Part shown: positions 37,649 through 47,068 of the stretch, piece after piece | How positions within the stretch are numbered: position 1 is the first letter of the stretch | How the letters are laid out: every line of letters begins with the position of its first letter | DNA from: Phyllobacterium sp. 21LDTY02-6 | GTDB lineage: Bacteria; Pseudomonadota; Alphaproteobacteria; Rhizobiales; Rhizobiaceae | Length of the DNA stretch: 64,000 bases | NCBI RefSeq assembly: GCF_023554255.2 | Contig: NZ_JAMJWD020000001.1 | Span: 1,146,755-1,210,754 of the forward strand | Direction: 5' to 3' | Notes under the pieces: generated by a model | Databases searched by the model: none | Told to the model about the DNA's origin: nothing | The model's input: the letters and a program-made list of their open reading frames with translations, nothing else | Program-made: the position numbers and the translations under genes

Positions 37649-38179
37649 TCAGTCGGCCACCTTCAGCCCGGCGAGAAATCGCCTGCCGTTCTCGACATAA
37701 TGGGCAGCAGAGGCACGAAGCTGTTCGATAGCCTTATCATCGAGCTGGCGCACGACCCGCGCGGGCGAGCCGACGATAAGGCTGTTATCGGGAAACTCCT
37801 TGCGCTCCGTGACCAGCGCGCCTGCCCCCACCAGCGAGTTTCGGCCGATCCTGGCGCCGTTCAGGACGATGGCGCCTATGCCGATCAGCGAGTTCTCGCC
37901 GATCCGGCAACCGTGCAGCATGGCGCGATGTCCAATAGTACAGCCGGCGCCGACCGTCAGCGGGTAGCCCATGTCGGTGTGCATCACCACATGTTCCTGG
38001 ACATTCGTGTCCTGGCCTATGCTGATCAGCTCATTGTCGCCGCGCAGGATGGCCCCGAACCAGATACCGACATTGCGCCCGAGGGCGACTTTTCCGATCA
38101 GGCTCGCATCGGGCGCAATCCAGTTGGAAGCGCGGTCGTCGAAGCGGGGCACATCGTCACCAAGTCCATAGACGGTCAT
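37649..38179 (-). CDS. Gamma-class carbonic anhydrase family protein
   Basis: 176-residue left-handed beta-helix protein with hexapeptide repeats. The three zinc-type histidines are present in [15 protein letters not shown] and LHGCRIG (residues about 67-90). Homologues (CaiE/YrdA) bind zinc or other metals and only some have carbonic anhydrase activity. It ends next to the BTLCP gene and lies downstream of DUF3126 by 33 bases. Confidence 0.9.
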   Translation of the reverse strand: MTVYGLGDDVPRFDDRASNWIAPDASLIGKVALGRNVGIWFGAILRGDNELISIGQDTNVQEHVVMHTDMGYPLTVGAGCTIGHRAMLHGCRIGENSLIGIGAIVLNGARIGRNSLVGAGALVTERKEFPDNSLIVGSPARVVRQLDDKAIEQLRASAAHYVENGRRFLAGLKVAD

Positions 38180-38212
38180 CTCGATCCACCCTGCCTGTCA
38201 GAAAATGCTGGT

Positions 38213-38419
38213 TCAAAGATCCATGTCGAGGATGGCCATCGAGAAATTATAGGACAATTCGCCCTCGTCCTCATCCTTGTAGATCAACCCCAAAAACTCG
38301 TCGCCCAGGTAGAGCTCGGCTGAATCGTCCTTGCGGGGACGAGCCTTGACGGTCAGTTCCGTGTTTCTGAACGTGCGCTTGAAATAGCTGTCGAGTTTTT
38401 TGAGTTCTTCGGGTTTCAC
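38213..38419 (-). CDS. DUF3126 family protein
   Basis: 68-residue acidic protein of the alphaproteobacterial DUF3126 family (KLDSYFKRTFRNTELTVKAR, then ELYLGDEFLGLIYKDEDEGE). Function unknown. The start is GTG 38419, seven bases behind AGGAG. It follows cysE with about 90 bases between, and gamma carbonic anhydrase comes next on the same strand. Confidence 0.88.
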   Translation of the reverse strand: MKPEELKKLDSYFKRTFRNTELTVKARPRKDDSAELYLGDEFLGLIYKDEDEGELSYNFSMAILDMDL

Positions 38420-38509
38420 CTAATTCTCCTGTGTTGGGCGGCGGTGGTCCGGCTTGTGACATGCCGCCGCCTGCCATGTAAAGAGCAACAACAACAGTTG
38501 CTTCGGCGC

Positions 38510-39334
38510 TTAATCCAGATCGACGATAAGCTGATCCATCGCCCGCGACGGCTCCGCGCAGCCCGTTTCACCCACGATCCGCGCAGGTACGCCCGCCACT
38601 GTCACATTGTGCGGAACGGGTTTCAGTACCACCGAGCCCGACGCAACTTTCGAGCAATGACCGATCTCGATGTTGCCGAGAATGCTGGCGCCGGCGCCGA
38701 TCAGCACGCCATTGCGAATCTTGGGATGACGATCACCCGTCTCCTTGCCGGTCCCGCCCAGGGTTACGCCCTGCAGGATCGAGACATTGTCCTCGATGAC
38801 GGCGGTCATGCCGACAACGATACCCGTGGCATGGTCGAAGAAGACGCCCTGGCCCATCGGAACCGCGGGGTGGATATCGGTCTGGAATACCGAAGACGAC
38901 CGGCTCTGCAGATAAAGCGCCAGATCCCGGCGTCGTTCATGCCACAGCCAATGCGCAAGCCGATGCGTCTGGATCGCCTGGAACCCCTTGAAATACAGCA
39001 CCGGCTCGATGAACCGGTCGCAGGCAGGATCGCGATCATAGACAGCCTGTATATCGACGCGGAGCACCTGCGACCATTGCGGGTTGGCATCGAGCATGGC
39101 GGTGAAGCTCTGGCGCAGCAGTTCGGACTCCACATCGGGATGGTCGAGGCGCTGGGCAATCCGGTGTATGACGGCGTGTTCGAGCGACTGATGGTTGAGA
39201 ATCGTCGCGTAGAGGAATGTCGACAGCAAAGGCTCGTGACTGATCGCCTCTTCCGCTTCCGCGCGGATTGCGTGCCAGATCGGATCAATCTTCTTCAAGG
39301 GTCCGGTATTCTTGGCTGTGACGCTTGCTGACAT
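38510..39334 (-). CDS. cysE: Serine O-acetyltransferase
   Basis: 274-residue enzyme that acetylates serine with acetyl-CoA, committing it to cysteine synthesis. It has the alpha-helical N-terminal SATase domain (DPIWHAIRAEAEEA near residue 17) and the hexapeptide beta-helix with HPAVPMGQGVFFDHATGIVVG and TLGGTGK, the active-site region. The C-terminal tail would interact with cysteine synthase and carry feedback control. ATG 39334 is seven bases behind GGAG. Confidence 0.97.
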   Translation of the reverse strand: MSASVTAKNTGPLKKIDPIWHAIRAEAEEAISHEPLLSTFLYATILNHQSLEHAVIHRIAQRLDHPDVESELLRQSFTAMLDANPQWSQVLRVDIQAVYDRDPACDRFIEPVLYFKGFQAIQTHRLAHWLWHERRRDLALYLQSRSSSVFQTDIHPAVPMGQGVFFDHATGIVVGMTAVIEDNVSILQGVTLGGTGKETGDRHPKIRNGVLIGAGASILGNIEIGHCSKVASGSVVLKPVPHNVTVAGVPARIVGETGCAEPSRAMDQLIVDLD

Positions 39335-39492
39335 ATTCACGCTCCAGGCAGGTGCAGATTGTTCTGTCACGAATTATAGGACAAAGACCGCGCTTTTACA
39401 TCTCCCTTTCATGCGGATGCAAGAGCGGAGTAATGACGCACCGGACTGTTCCATTGATCAACGCCGCGCGGACGGTGCGGTTCCGCGCCCAA

Positions 39493-40248
39493 TCACAGCG
39501 GATGTTGCTTCAGGAAATCCACCGCCGCCTGCTTGAACACCTTGTCACCGACCGCGAGCATATGATCGCGGTTCGGTATGTCCAGGGCCTGGCCATTGGG
39601 CATCAGCGCGGCCAGTCGTTGAGGACTTCCGCCGATATCATCCCTGGTCCCGACGGCGACCAGGGCAGGCTGAGTGATCCGGCCCATATTCTCTGCGCTG
39701 ATTTCCTCTTTCGACGTGATGACGCAGGCAGCAAGGGCGATGCGGTCGCTCTTGGTCTTGTCGGCAAAGTTGCGGAACATCTTGCCCCGCGGATGGGTGA
39801 CGCTCTCGGCATCCTCCGCCATCAGTGCCTCGGCGATGGGCGTCCAGTCGCCCGCTCCCTCGACCATGCCGATTCCGAGCCCGCCAAAGATGACATCATG
39901 AACCATCTCCGGGTGGTTGAGCGCCAGAAATGCCGTGATGCGCGCCCCCATGGAGTAGCCCATGACATGCGCCTTGCCGATGTCGAGATGTCGGAGCAGC
40001 GCAGCGGCATCGCCCGCCATCAGGGTTGGCGTATAAAGCGCCTTGTCGTGCGGCTTATCGGAGGCGCCATGACCGCGATTATCGATCGCAATTGCGCGAT
40101 AACCCGCTGCGGTCAGTGTCGGTATCCATCCCGGCTGCACCCAATTATAGAAGGACGAGGAGGCGAAGCCGTGGATCAGCAATATCGGCTCGCCCGACCC
40201 TTCGTCGACATAGGCAAGTTTCAGCCCGTCATTCTCGAAATGTTTCAT
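39493..40248 (-). CDS. Alpha/beta hydrolase
   Basis: 251-residue alpha/beta-hydrolase fold protein. The oxyanion region LLIHGFASS is near residue 23, DNRGHGASDKP near residue 55, the nucleophile elbow VMGYSMGAR near residue 93, and the catalytic histidine probably in NRDHMLAVG near residue 227. It belongs to the broad esterase/haloperoxidase-like group; the substrate cannot be predicted. It lies 11 bases behind the DUF192 gene and is likely co-transcribed with it. Confidence 0.88.
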   Translation of the reverse strand: MKHFENDGLKLAYVDEGSGEPILLIHGFASSSFYNWVQPGWIPTLTAAGYRAIAIDNRGHGASDKPHDKALYTPTLMAGDAAALLRHLDIGKAHVMGYSMGARITAFLALNHPEMVHDVIFGGLGIGMVEGAGDWTPIAEALMAEDAESVTHPRGKMFRNFADKTKSDRIALAACVITSKEEISAENMGRITQPALVAVGTRDDIGGSPQRLAALMPNGQALDIPNRDHMLAVGDKVFKQAAVDFLKQHPL

Positions 40249-40259
40249 GTTCCTGTCCG

Positions 40260-40751
40260 TCAGCCACCATCGGATTTGATCGATGGATGGCGCACCTTGT
40301 CTCCTACCGCAATTCCAAGACGTCGCACCGTGCCGGCTTTCACTTCCACGGTATAACTGGCCGGTCCGTCCGAGGCTATGATATCGCGCGAAAATGGCAC
40401 CGCGTTCTGGCGGATGGTCGTGATGCGCCCCTTCTCATCCAGGAACAGCATGTCGAGCGCCGAGGGAGTGTTCTCCATCCACATCGTCACCTGTCTCGCC
40501 TGATCGAACACGAACAGCATGGCGCTATTGTCTTTAAGATCGGTACGGAACATCAGGCCGCGCTGCCGCTCCGTATCGTCATCGGCAATCTCGACAGCGA
40601 AGGGCACGTCGCCCTTGCTGGTATTTATGATCAATGGCCGGGAATCCACCGGCAGGTGCATCGGCGTCTGATCGAGCGCAAAGGCAGCCGGAATAGAAAG
40701 GATAACGGCAAGGACGACGCAGAGCGCCTTGATAAGGCTCATCGCTGGCAT
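40260..40751 (-). CDS. Exported DUF192 family protein
   Basis: 163 residues with an N-terminal signal peptide (hydrophobic stretch 7-25, ending AAFA) followed by a DUF192 domain containing RQRGLMFRTDL near residue 62, MLFVFDQARQVTMWMENT and LDMLFLDEKGRI. Function unknown; periplasmic location is inferred. ATG 40751 shares its A with the TGA stop of the cold-shock gene (TGATG), so translation is coupled. Confidence 0.9.
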   Translation of the reverse strand: MPAMSLIKALCVVLAVILSIPAAFALDQTPMHLPVDSRPLIINTSKGDVPFAVEIADDDTERQRGLMFRTDLKDNSAMLFVFDQARQVTMWMENTPSALDMLFLDEKGRITTIRQNAVPFSRDIIASDGPASYTVEVKAGTVRRLGIAVGDKVRHPSIKSDGG

Positions 40752-41332
40752 CAATGCGACGACGGCAGCTGCGTGCCTATGTCGGGATGAATTTCGGAGG
40801 CCATGAGGCCCTTCTCGCCATGGCCGAAACGGATCAGCACCACCTGGCCGGGGCGAAGCTCGGTCAAGCCGAAATGGCGCAGCGTCTCCATATGGATGAA
40901 GATGTCTTCCGTGCCCTCGCCGCGTGTGAGAAATCCGAATCCCTTGGTTCTGTTGAACCATTTGACCAGGACGCGCTCCAGACCACTTGAAGGCGTAACG
41001 GTGACATGGGTGCGAACCGGCGCCATTTCGGTCGGATGAACGGCCGTCGAATTGTCCATGGATTTCACATGGAAGCACTGCATGCCACGGTCGCCCTGAC
41101 GCGCCTCGCAGACCACCCGCGCACCTTCGAGCGCGGTCTGATAGCCATCCCTGCGCAGGCAGGTGACGTGAAGCAGGATGTCCGGCAGCTCGGAATTGTC
41201 CGGAATAATGAAGCCGTAGCCCTTCGCGACGTCGAACCATTTGATGGCGCCGGAAACCTCGATGAGCTCGAGATTCTCACCGGGATTTTCATCGTGGGGG
41301 GATTGCTGGGCTGATACTGGCCGGTCCGACAT
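40751..41332 (-). CDS. Cold-shock-domain protein with two CSD repeats
   Basis: 193-residue protein with two nucleic-acid-binding cold-shock domains in tandem: GAIKWFDVAKGYGFI near residue 27 and VLVKWFNRTKGFGFL near residue 120, each with the RNP1-like aromatic patch. Such double-CSD proteins are common in Rhizobiales and bind RNA or single-stranded DNA. ATG 41332 follows GAGGAGGGG; upstream in-frame codons are rejected. It is the first gene of a probable three-gene unit with DUF192 and the alpha/beta hydrolase. Confidence 0.92.
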   Translation of the reverse strand: MSDRPVSAQQSPHDENPGENLELIEVSGAIKWFDVAKGYGFIIPDNSELPDILLHVTCLRRDGYQTALEGARVVCEARQGDRGMQCFHVKSMDNSTAVHPTEMAPVRTHVTVTPSSGLERVLVKWFNRTKGFGFLTRGEGTEDIFIHMETLRHFGLTELRPGQVVLIRFGHGEKGLMASEIHPDIGTQLPSSH

Positions 41333-41591
41333 TAAACTGAGCCCCTCCTCTCCTGCGCGCGAACAACTGATTCTCTGCCTAAAGAATAACACCCGTCCAC
41401 GCCCGTTGAGCAAGTATCATATGAGTTTTTTCTGAAAGTCGAGGGCGAATCGGCTGTTTATCCTCAACCAAGTACAACCTAGCTTAATCCCATATTTGTG
41501 AGGCTAGTCATTAAGTGCTAGCAATTGCGTCGTGCGCAGATCGGATACTGATACTGTGCCTTATCAATCTCGATAAACCCAAAGGCAAAAG

Positions 41592-42032
41592 ATGCGTTAT
41601 CTTCATACAATGGTCCGTGTCCGCGATGTCGATGAATCGCTGGACTTTTACTGCAACAAGCTTGGGCTGAAGGAAGTTCGCCGCACGGAAAACGAAAAGG
41701 GCCGCTTCACGCTGATCTTCCTTGCTGCATCCGAAGATGAAGGGCGCTCGGCCGCCGAGCGCGCTCCCGAACTCGAACTCACCTATAATTGGGATCCTGA
41801 AGAATATTCCGGCGGACGCAATTTCGGCCATCTCGCCTATGTCGTCGATAACATATACGAGACCTGCCAGAAACTGTCCGACCAGGGCGTGGTGATCAAC
41901 CGCCCGCCGCGCGACGGCAATATGGCGTTCGTGCGCTCGCCCGACGGCATTTCGATCGAACTGTTGCAGAAGGGCCCGGCGCTGCCACCACAGGAGCCAT
42001 GGCTTTCCATGCCCAATACCGGCAACTGGTAA
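41592..42032 (+). CDS. gloA: Lactoylglutathione lyase (glyoxalase I)
   Basis: 146-residue VOC-fold metalloenzyme converting the methylglyoxal-glutathione adduct to S-lactoylglutathione. It begins [20 protein letters not shown] and contains [13 protein letters not shown] and [11 protein letters not shown], giving the His/Glu metal ligands. ATG 41592 follows AAAGGC. It is monocistronic or followed by pccB after 104 bases. Confidence 0.95.
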   Translation: MRYLHTMVRVRDVDESLDFYCNKLGLKEVRRTENEKGRFTLIFLAASEDEGRSAAERAPELELTYNWDPEEYSGGRNFGHLAYVVDNIYETCQKLSDQGVVINRPPRDGNMAFVRSPDGISIELLQKGPALPPQEPWLSMPNTGNW

Positions 42033-42136
42033 TTGCCAAAAGAAGCGTGGGCAAACCATCCGTTCGCGCTTCGCACTTCCGGCTTCCAAGCAGGCATCTC
42101 TCCTGTTATCAGGAATGACCAATCGGGAGGGATGCC

Positions 42137-43669
42137 ATGAAAGACGTGCTGATCGAGCTTGAACGCCGCCGCAACATTGCCCGCGAGGGTGGTGGTGCCG
42201 CGCGGATAGAAGCACAGCACAAGCGCGGCAAGCTGACGGCGCGCGAACGCATCGACATTTTCCTCGACCATGGCTCGTTCGAGGAATTCGACATGTTCGT
42301 CGAACATCGCTCCACCGATTTCGGCATGGAAGCGACGAAATATGCCGGCGACGGCGTGGTCACCGGCTGGGGAACGATCAATGGCCGCACGGTCTTCGTC
42401 TTCGCCAAGGATTTTACCGTGTTCGGCGGCTCGCTCTCCGAGGCCCATGCGGAAAAGGTGCAGAAAATCCAGGATATGGCGCTCAGAAACCGCGCGCCTG
42501 TCATTGGCCTCTACGATGCTGGCGGCGCGCGCATCCAGGAAGGCGTCGCTGCGCTTGGCGGATATGCCGAGATATTCCAGCGTAACGTTCTCGCCTCGGG
42601 CGTCATACCGCAAATATCGGTGATCATGGGGCCATGCGCCGGCGGCGATGTCTACTCGCCCGCCATGACGGATTTCATCTTCATGGTGCGCGACACGTCC
42701 TACATGTTCGTCACCGGGCCCGATGTCGTCAAAACGGTTACAAATGAAACCGTCACCTCGGAGCAGCTCGGCGGCGCGTCGATCCACACCACGAAATCGT
42801 CCATCGCCGATGGCGCCTACGACAATGATGTCGCGGCGCTGCTGCAGATGCGGCGGCTGATCGACTTTCTTCCTTCCTCCAACACCGCCGACGGTCCGGA
42901 GCTTGAATGCTATCAGCCCGTCGATGAGCTGGACTATTCACTGGACAGGCTCGTCCCCGACAATGCCAACAAGCCCTATGACATCAAGGAACTCATTCGT
43001 AAAACGGTGGATGAGGCTGATTTCTTTGAAATCCAGGAGAACTTCGCCCGGAATATCGTTATCGGCTTCGGCAGGGTCGAGGGACGGACCGTCGGCGTCG
43101 TCGGCAACCAGCCGATGGTTCTCGCCGGCGTCCTCGACAGCGATGCCTCGCGCAAGGCGGCGCGGTTCGTTCGCTTCTGCGATTGTTTCAACATTCCGAT
43201 CATTACATTCGTCGATGTTCCGGGCTTCCTGCCCGGCACGGCGCAGGAATATGGCGGCCTGATCAAGCATGGCGCGAAGCTGCTATTCGCCTATGCCGAG
43301 GCGACCGTGCCGAAAATCACGATCATCACCCGCAAGGCCTATGGCGGCGCCTATGACGTCATGGCGTCAAAGCATCTGCGCGGCGATATCAACTATGCCT
43401 GGCCTTCTGCCCAGATCGCGGTCATGGGGGCCAAGGGCGCGGTCGAAATCATCTATCGCAAGGACATAGGCGATGCGGAGAAGATCGCAGCCCATACCAA
43501 GCGCTATGAGGACCGTTTCCTGTCGCCATTCGTTGCCGCCGAGCGTGGCTATATCGATGAGGTGATCATGCCGCATTCCACGCGCAAACGGGTATCAAGG
43601 GCGCTGCGGATGCTGCGAAACAAGGATCTCGAAAATCCCTGGAAGAAACACGACAATATCCCGCTCTGA
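42137..43669 (+). CDS. pccB: Acyl-CoA (propionyl-CoA) carboxylase beta subunit
   Basis: 510-residue carboxyltransferase subunit that moves carboxyl from biotin to propionyl-CoA, the entry to methylmalonyl-CoA and succinate. The crotonase-fold halves are clear: [11 protein letters not shown] near residue 130, [12 protein letters not shown] near 172, [17 protein letters not shown] near 357 and [14 protein letters not shown] near 404. Propionyl rather than acetyl specificity is by similarity. The alpha (biotin) subunit gene is not adjacent. ATG 42137 follows GGGAGG. Its stop codon lies in the loop of a terminator hairpin. Confidence 0.93.
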   Translation: MKDVLIELERRRNIAREGGGAARIEAQHKRGKLTARERIDIFLDHGSFEEFDMFVEHRSTDFGMEATKYAGDGVVTGWGTINGRTVFVFAKDFTVFGGSLSEAHAEKVQKIQDMALRNRAPVIGLYDAGGARIQEGVAALGGYAEIFQRNVLASGVIPQISVIMGPCAGGDVYSPAMTDFIFMVRDTSYMFVTGPDVVKTVTNETVTSEQLGGASIHTTKSSIADGAYDNDVAALLQMRRLIDFLPSSNTADGPELECYQPVDELDYSLDRLVPDNANKPYDIKELIRKTVDEADFFEIQENFARNIVIGFGRVEGRTVGVVGNQPMVLAGVLDSDASRKAARFVRFCDCFNIPIITFVDVPGFLPGTAQEYGGLIKHGAKLLFAYAEATVPKITIITRKAYGGAYDVMASKHLRGDINYAWPSAQIAVMGAKGAVEIIYRKDIGDAEKIAAHTKRYEDRFLSPFVAAERGYIDEVIMPHSTRKRVSRALRMLRNKDLENPWKKHDNIPL

Positions 43670-43686
43670 GTAACGGGATATTGTTT
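43653..43686 (+). terminator. Terminator hairpin enclosing the pccB stop codon
   Basis: Eleven perfect base pairs (43653-43663 with 43674-43684) around a 10-base loop that contains the TGA stop (43667-43669), followed by only two further bases, T and T, then C and A-rich sequence. The U tract is short, so termination efficiency is uncertain. Confidence 0.65.
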
Positions 43687-43703
43687 CAAAACTGTTTTGA
43701 AGA

Positions 43704-43886
43704 TTATCGGCGGAAGCTGAAGCCGCCGTTCGAATCCCGCAGGATTTGAGAAATGGTTCGCGTGTCGCAAGGCTGATTGGTGCTGGACGCTGCCTTTACA
43801 ATTGACGGGACAACCTTCGCAGCTGAAACCAGCGCAAGAACATTGGCGCCTTTTACTGGCGATACGTCATTTTTTACTGCAACCAT
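43704..43886 (-). CDS. Putative 60-residue protein of unknown function
   Basis: Open frame of 60 codons in a gap between pccB and the FlbD-like gene. A perfect GGAGG lies ten bases before the ATG. The protein has a mildly hydrophobic centre (GANVLALVSAAKVVPSIVKAA), one cysteine and a basic end (GGFSFRR). I recognise no family. Its upstream sequence is strikingly AT-rich compared with the rest of the window. Coding status rests on the ribosome site and length only. Confidence 0.42.
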   Translation of the reverse strand: MVAVKNDVSPVKGANVLALVSAAKVVPSIVKAASSTNQPCDTRTISQILRDSNGGFSFRR

Positions 43887-44291
43887 TCTTTTTTAGCCTC
43901 CAAAAAATCTACTCACCGGTTAGGGAGTATTTTTTGACCAATGGAACTTATACTTGTTTAACCGTTCATTTACAGAAGCTAAACCGATTAAACAAATCAC
44001 TATTTGTATCCATTTTTGACTTCTATTTGATCCAGCGAAGCCTCAGGGCGGAATTCGCCCTCTGTTCTGAATACGCCCTCAATATAGTGGGACAATGATG
44101 AACGCTCGCTGAACGCTTTCAAGCGCGGCCATTTCAAGCCAGGGCGTTATCAGGAACGATCGGAAGACAGCAGGAATCGGAGCGCTGAACGATCGCATCC
44201 GGCCGCCTGCAGCAGCGAAGCACCGGCCACCGATGAGCCAAACTGCCACGTGGATTGAATGCCGGTTCGACTGGCTCGACGAGCGCTGGCC
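43887..44291. other. AT-rich intergenic stretch with a short direct repeat
   Basis: About 405 bases without a supported gene. The left 150 bases are the most AT-rich part of the window. At 44051-44062 and 44069-44080 two 12-base copies (GAATTCGCCCTC and GAATACGCCCTC) occur 18 bases apart, the first inside a 17-base palindrome (44045-44061). A 98-codon plus-strand frame (43802-44098) lacks a ribosome site. The stretch could hold a small RNA; nothing proves it. Confidence 0.4.
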
Positions 44292-44471
44292 TCAGGTGCT
44301 TTTGACGCCGACCTTGCTCTGGATCTCTTCCGACGTCTCCTTGACGAAGAAGGTCAGGCCGGCGGTGATGGTAACGATATGGGTGCCGGTGCCGTAGGGA
44401 TTGAACGACACCACATGGTCGAAGTTCAATGTGATGTGATCGCCATTAACGTCCGTCAGCTTGATCCACAT
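44292..44471 (-). CDS. Small FlbD-like protein (59 residues)
   Basis: 59-residue protein beginning MWIKLTDVNGDHITLNFDHV and ending in a KETSEEIQSKV helix. The pattern (hydrophobic start, Asn-Gly turn, beta strands, final VKE...E..I helix) resembles the small flagellar-associated FlbD family, but no flagellar genes are nearby, so the resemblance may be only of fold. ATG 44471 is five bases behind GGGAGGTG. Lies 143 bases downstream of the HI0933-type flavoprotein on the same strand. Confidence 0.72.
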   Translation of the reverse strand: MWIKLTDVNGDHITLNFDHVVSFNPYGTGTHIVTITAGLTFFVKETSEEIQSKVGVKST

Positions 44472-44614
44472 AGCCACACCTCCCAGTTTGACAAAGCGCA
44501 ATTGCGTCCTGTCAAGGGAAGCAGCATTCGCCCGGGAAAGCAATCGATTACGGGCGGTTGGCGAAACATTCTCATGAACGCCCCGCATGGTAGTCCGAGC
44601 CGGATATGCCTGTA

Positions 44615-45796
44615 TCAGGCCGCCTGCCCCGCCGCCCATCCTGACGACCAGGCCCACTGGAAATTATAGCCGCCGAGCCAGCCCGTGACATCGACCACCT
44701 CGCCGATGAAATAGAGGCCCTTGCGGCTCCTCACCTCCATCGTCTTCTGGTCCAGCTGGTCGGTGTTCACACCGCCAAGCGTGACCTCTGCGGTGCGGTA
44801 GCCTTCCGATCCGGCCGGCTTCACCTGCCAGCGGTGAACGGCGCTGGCTACAAGCATGAGTTGCTTGTCCGGCAGATCGGCCAGCGCCTTGTCCGGGACG
44901 CTCGTCTCGGCGATGTGTTGTGCCAATCGTTTCGGGAGATGATCGCCAAGCACTGTCTGGACGGCCTGCTTGCCATTGCGGCCGCGCGCGGTCTTCAGGA
45001 TCGTGAAAACGTCCCTTCCGGGCAGCAGATCGACCGAAACGACGTCGCCCTCGCGCCAGTAGGACGAGATTTGCAGGATTGCCGGCCCGCTCAATCCGCG
45101 ATGCGTGAAGAGCATCGCCTCCGAGAAGGTCGTGCTGCCATGTGTCACCGTCGCATCGACCCCGATCCCGGATAGTGGTTTAAGGGCCGCCAAGGTCTGG
45201 TCATTGAACGTCAGCGGCACCAGTGCCGGCCGGGTTTCGGTGACCTTCAGCCCGAATTGCCCGGCGATCTCATAGCCGAACCCAGTGGCGCCCATCTTGG
45301 GGATCGACTTGCCGCCACAGGCGATCACCAATGAACGGCATCTTACGCTCTGGCTTTCGAGTTCGACGCGGTAGCCTTCGCCGTCCTGGTGGATGGCGCG
45401 AACCGCGATCCCGAGCCGCATCTCGACACCAGCGCCGCGCATCTCATCGACCAGCATGTTGATGATCTGCCTGGCCGATCCATCGCAGAAGAGCTGGCCC
45501 AAGGTCTTTTCGTGCCAGGCTATGCCGTGACGATCGACGAGCGCGATAAAGTCGCGCTGGGTGTAGCGTCGGAGCGCGGATATGCAGAAATGCGGATTGC
45601 TTCCGAGGTAATTTGCGGGAGCCGCGTGCAGATTGGTGAAATTGCAGCGTCCACCGCCGGATATGCGAATTTTCTCGCCGGGCGCCGACGCATGATCGAT
45701 GATGAAAACCGATCGGCCGCGTCTGCCCGCCTCGATGGCACACATCATGCCAGCGGCCCCGGCGCCGATTATGAGGACGTCGACATTGTTCCTCAT
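44615..45796 (-). CDS. HI0933-family FAD-dependent oxidoreductase
   Basis: 393-residue flavoprotein with the N-terminal dinucleotide-binding motif VLIIGAGAAGMMCAIEAGRR and the family signature KIRISGGGRCNFTN near residue 43; C-terminal GLYFIGEVVDVTGWLGGYNFQWAWSSG closes the FAD site. The family (aminoacetone oxidase/BaiN-like) has uncertain substrates. ATG 45796 overlaps the stop of the YdcF gene (ATGA), so it is translationally coupled to it. Confidence 0.9.
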   Translation of the reverse strand: MRNNVDVLIIGAGAAGMMCAIEAGRRGRSVFIIDHASAPGEKIRISGGGRCNFTNLHAAPANYLGSNPHFCISALRRYTQRDFIALVDRHGIAWHEKTLGQLFCDGSARQIINMLVDEMRGAGVEMRLGIAVRAIHQDGEGYRVELESQSVRCRSLVIACGGKSIPKMGATGFGYEIAGQFGLKVTETRPALVPLTFNDQTLAALKPLSGIGVDATVTHGSTTFSEAMLFTHRGLSGPAILQISSYWREGDVVSVDLLPGRDVFTILKTARGRNGKQAVQTVLGDHLPKRLAQHIAETSVPDKALADLPDKQLMLVASAVHRWQVKPAGSEGYRTAEVTLGGVNTDQLDQKTMEVRSRKGLYFIGEVVDVTGWLGGYNFQWAWSSGWAAGQAA

Positions 45797-46587
45797 GGCG
45801 ATGGCAGGATGCTGTCGATCCGCCCCGTCAGCCGATAGGCGAGAAGGCCGGCCCACTCCCGCCCCGCGAGGGTAAGATTCTGCAGCGAGTCGTAGACATT
45901 GTCCTGCGCCAGCCCCAGTGTTTCGGCGCCGGAGGTTCGATAATCCGCCGGCCAGGCGGTGACCTCGAATCCTGCCTTGCGAAAAAGCCCCATCGAGCGC
46001 GGCATGTGAAACGCCGAGGTAACCAGCAGCCATACCTCGCCCGGTTTCACCGCCATCATTTCCTTGGTGAACAGCGCGTTCTCATAGGTATTGCGCGACT
46101 TGTTCTCCATGATGAGCCGGTCCGATGCTACGCCGAGTGCATTGAGCAGCCTTGGCGCGGTATCGCCGTCGGCTTCGCCGTCCAGCACCAGATTGCCGCT
46201 TCCGCCGGTCACCACCACCTTGGCCGACGGATAGCGCGCGGCAAGTATCGCTGCCTCCACGAAGCGGTCGCCGCTCGCATTCAGTTCATAGCCGCCGCGT
46301 ACGAGGTTGATGCCGCCCTCGAAGCCGCCGCCGAGAATGATGATCCCATCGACCTTCGCCGGCGCATCGATCGGCCGCGGAAACCGCGCTTCCAGGGGAT
46401 GCAGCAAGAGAGCGCCGACGGTCGTCCAGCCGCCCGTGCCGAGGACCAGAAAGGCCAAGGCGACGCTGATAAAAGCCAGCCGGCGCCGCGCGAAACCAAG
46501 TAACAACAAGCCTGCGGCCATCAGGATAAGGGCGAGATTCAGTGGCTGGGCGAGGAACCAGAAGATCTTTGAGAGAAAAAAGAACAT
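45793..46587 (-). CDS. YdcF/ElyC-type (DUF218) membrane protein
   Basis: 264-residue protein with two N-terminal membrane helices (residues 8-55) and a DUF218 domain: IIILGGGFEGG near residue 82, VVVTGGSGNL near 125, NKSRNTYENALFTKEMM near 162 and LLVTSAFHMPRS near 187. ElyC relatives act in cell-envelope biogenesis; the role here is inferred only from family. It follows the GNAT gene by one base and is coupled to the flavoprotein. Confidence 0.9.
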   Translation of the reverse strand: MFFFLSKIFWFLAQPLNLALILMAAGLLLLGFARRRLAFISVALAFLVLGTGGWTTVGALLLHPLEARFPRPIDAPAKVDGIIILGGGFEGGINLVRGGYELNASGDRFVEAAILAARYPSAKVVVTGGSGNLVLDGEADGDTAPRLLNALGVASDRLIMENKSRNTYENALFTKEMMAVKPGEVWLLVTSAFHMPRSMGLFRKAGFEVTAWPADYRTSGAETLGLAQDNVYDSLQNLTLAGREWAGLLAYRLTGRIDSILPSP

Positions 46588-46588
46588 C

Positions 46589-47068
46589 CTAGACCGGTTC
46601 CGCGATCATGCTGACCTTTTCGATCTCGCGCTCGAGGCTTGTCGACCATTCCAGCTTCTGCTCGACGATCACAAAGCCCTCCCGCTGGTAAAGCGCGATG
46701 CCTCGCCGGTTCCGGGCATGCGTGCTGATACGGGCCTGACGATGGCCTGCTGCGCGAATTTCCGCCTTGAGCGCGCGCAGGAGCAGCGTTCCCGTACCAA
46801 GCCCATGCAGGGCGGGTTCGACCCAAAGGTCGGAAATATACTCATTCCGCGTTTCGCGCGCACCCCAGCCCGCCAGTCCCTGCTCCGTCTCGGCAACGAG
46901 CACCGTCTCGTAATATTCTCGGGCGAAACCGGCGAATGCCTTCTCCACATGCGTGCGCATTCCTGGCCGCTCCTCCTCAAACGAGAAAATGCTCGATGCC
47001 CAGGCACGCGATCCAATAGCGGCGATCTGCGCTATGTCCGCTTCGGCCGCTTTTCTGATCACCACCAT
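46589..47068 (-). CDS. GNAT family N-acetyltransferase
   Basis: 159-residue acetyltransferase. The acetyl-CoA loop lies around [18 protein letters not shown] (near residues 88-105) after the beta-strand ISDLWVEP. The substrate is unknown. Its ATG at 47068 lies ten bases inside the end of gatA, so expression is tied to the Gat operon. It is not closely similar to the other GNAT gene between gatA and gatC. Confidence 0.88.
   Translation of the reverse strand: MVVIRKAAEADIAQIAAIGSRAWASSIFSFEEERPGMRTHVEKAFAGFAREYYETVLVAETEQGLAGWGARETRNEYISDLWVEPALHGLGTGTLLLRALKAEIRAAGHRQARISTHARNRRGIALYQREGFVIVEQKLEWSTSLEREIEKVSMIAEPV

Noticed and set aside
43802-44098. A 98-codon plus-strand frame in the AT-rich gap
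   Set aside because: No ribosome site, unusual composition without domain pattern, and it overlaps the better supported 60-residue minus-strand gene.
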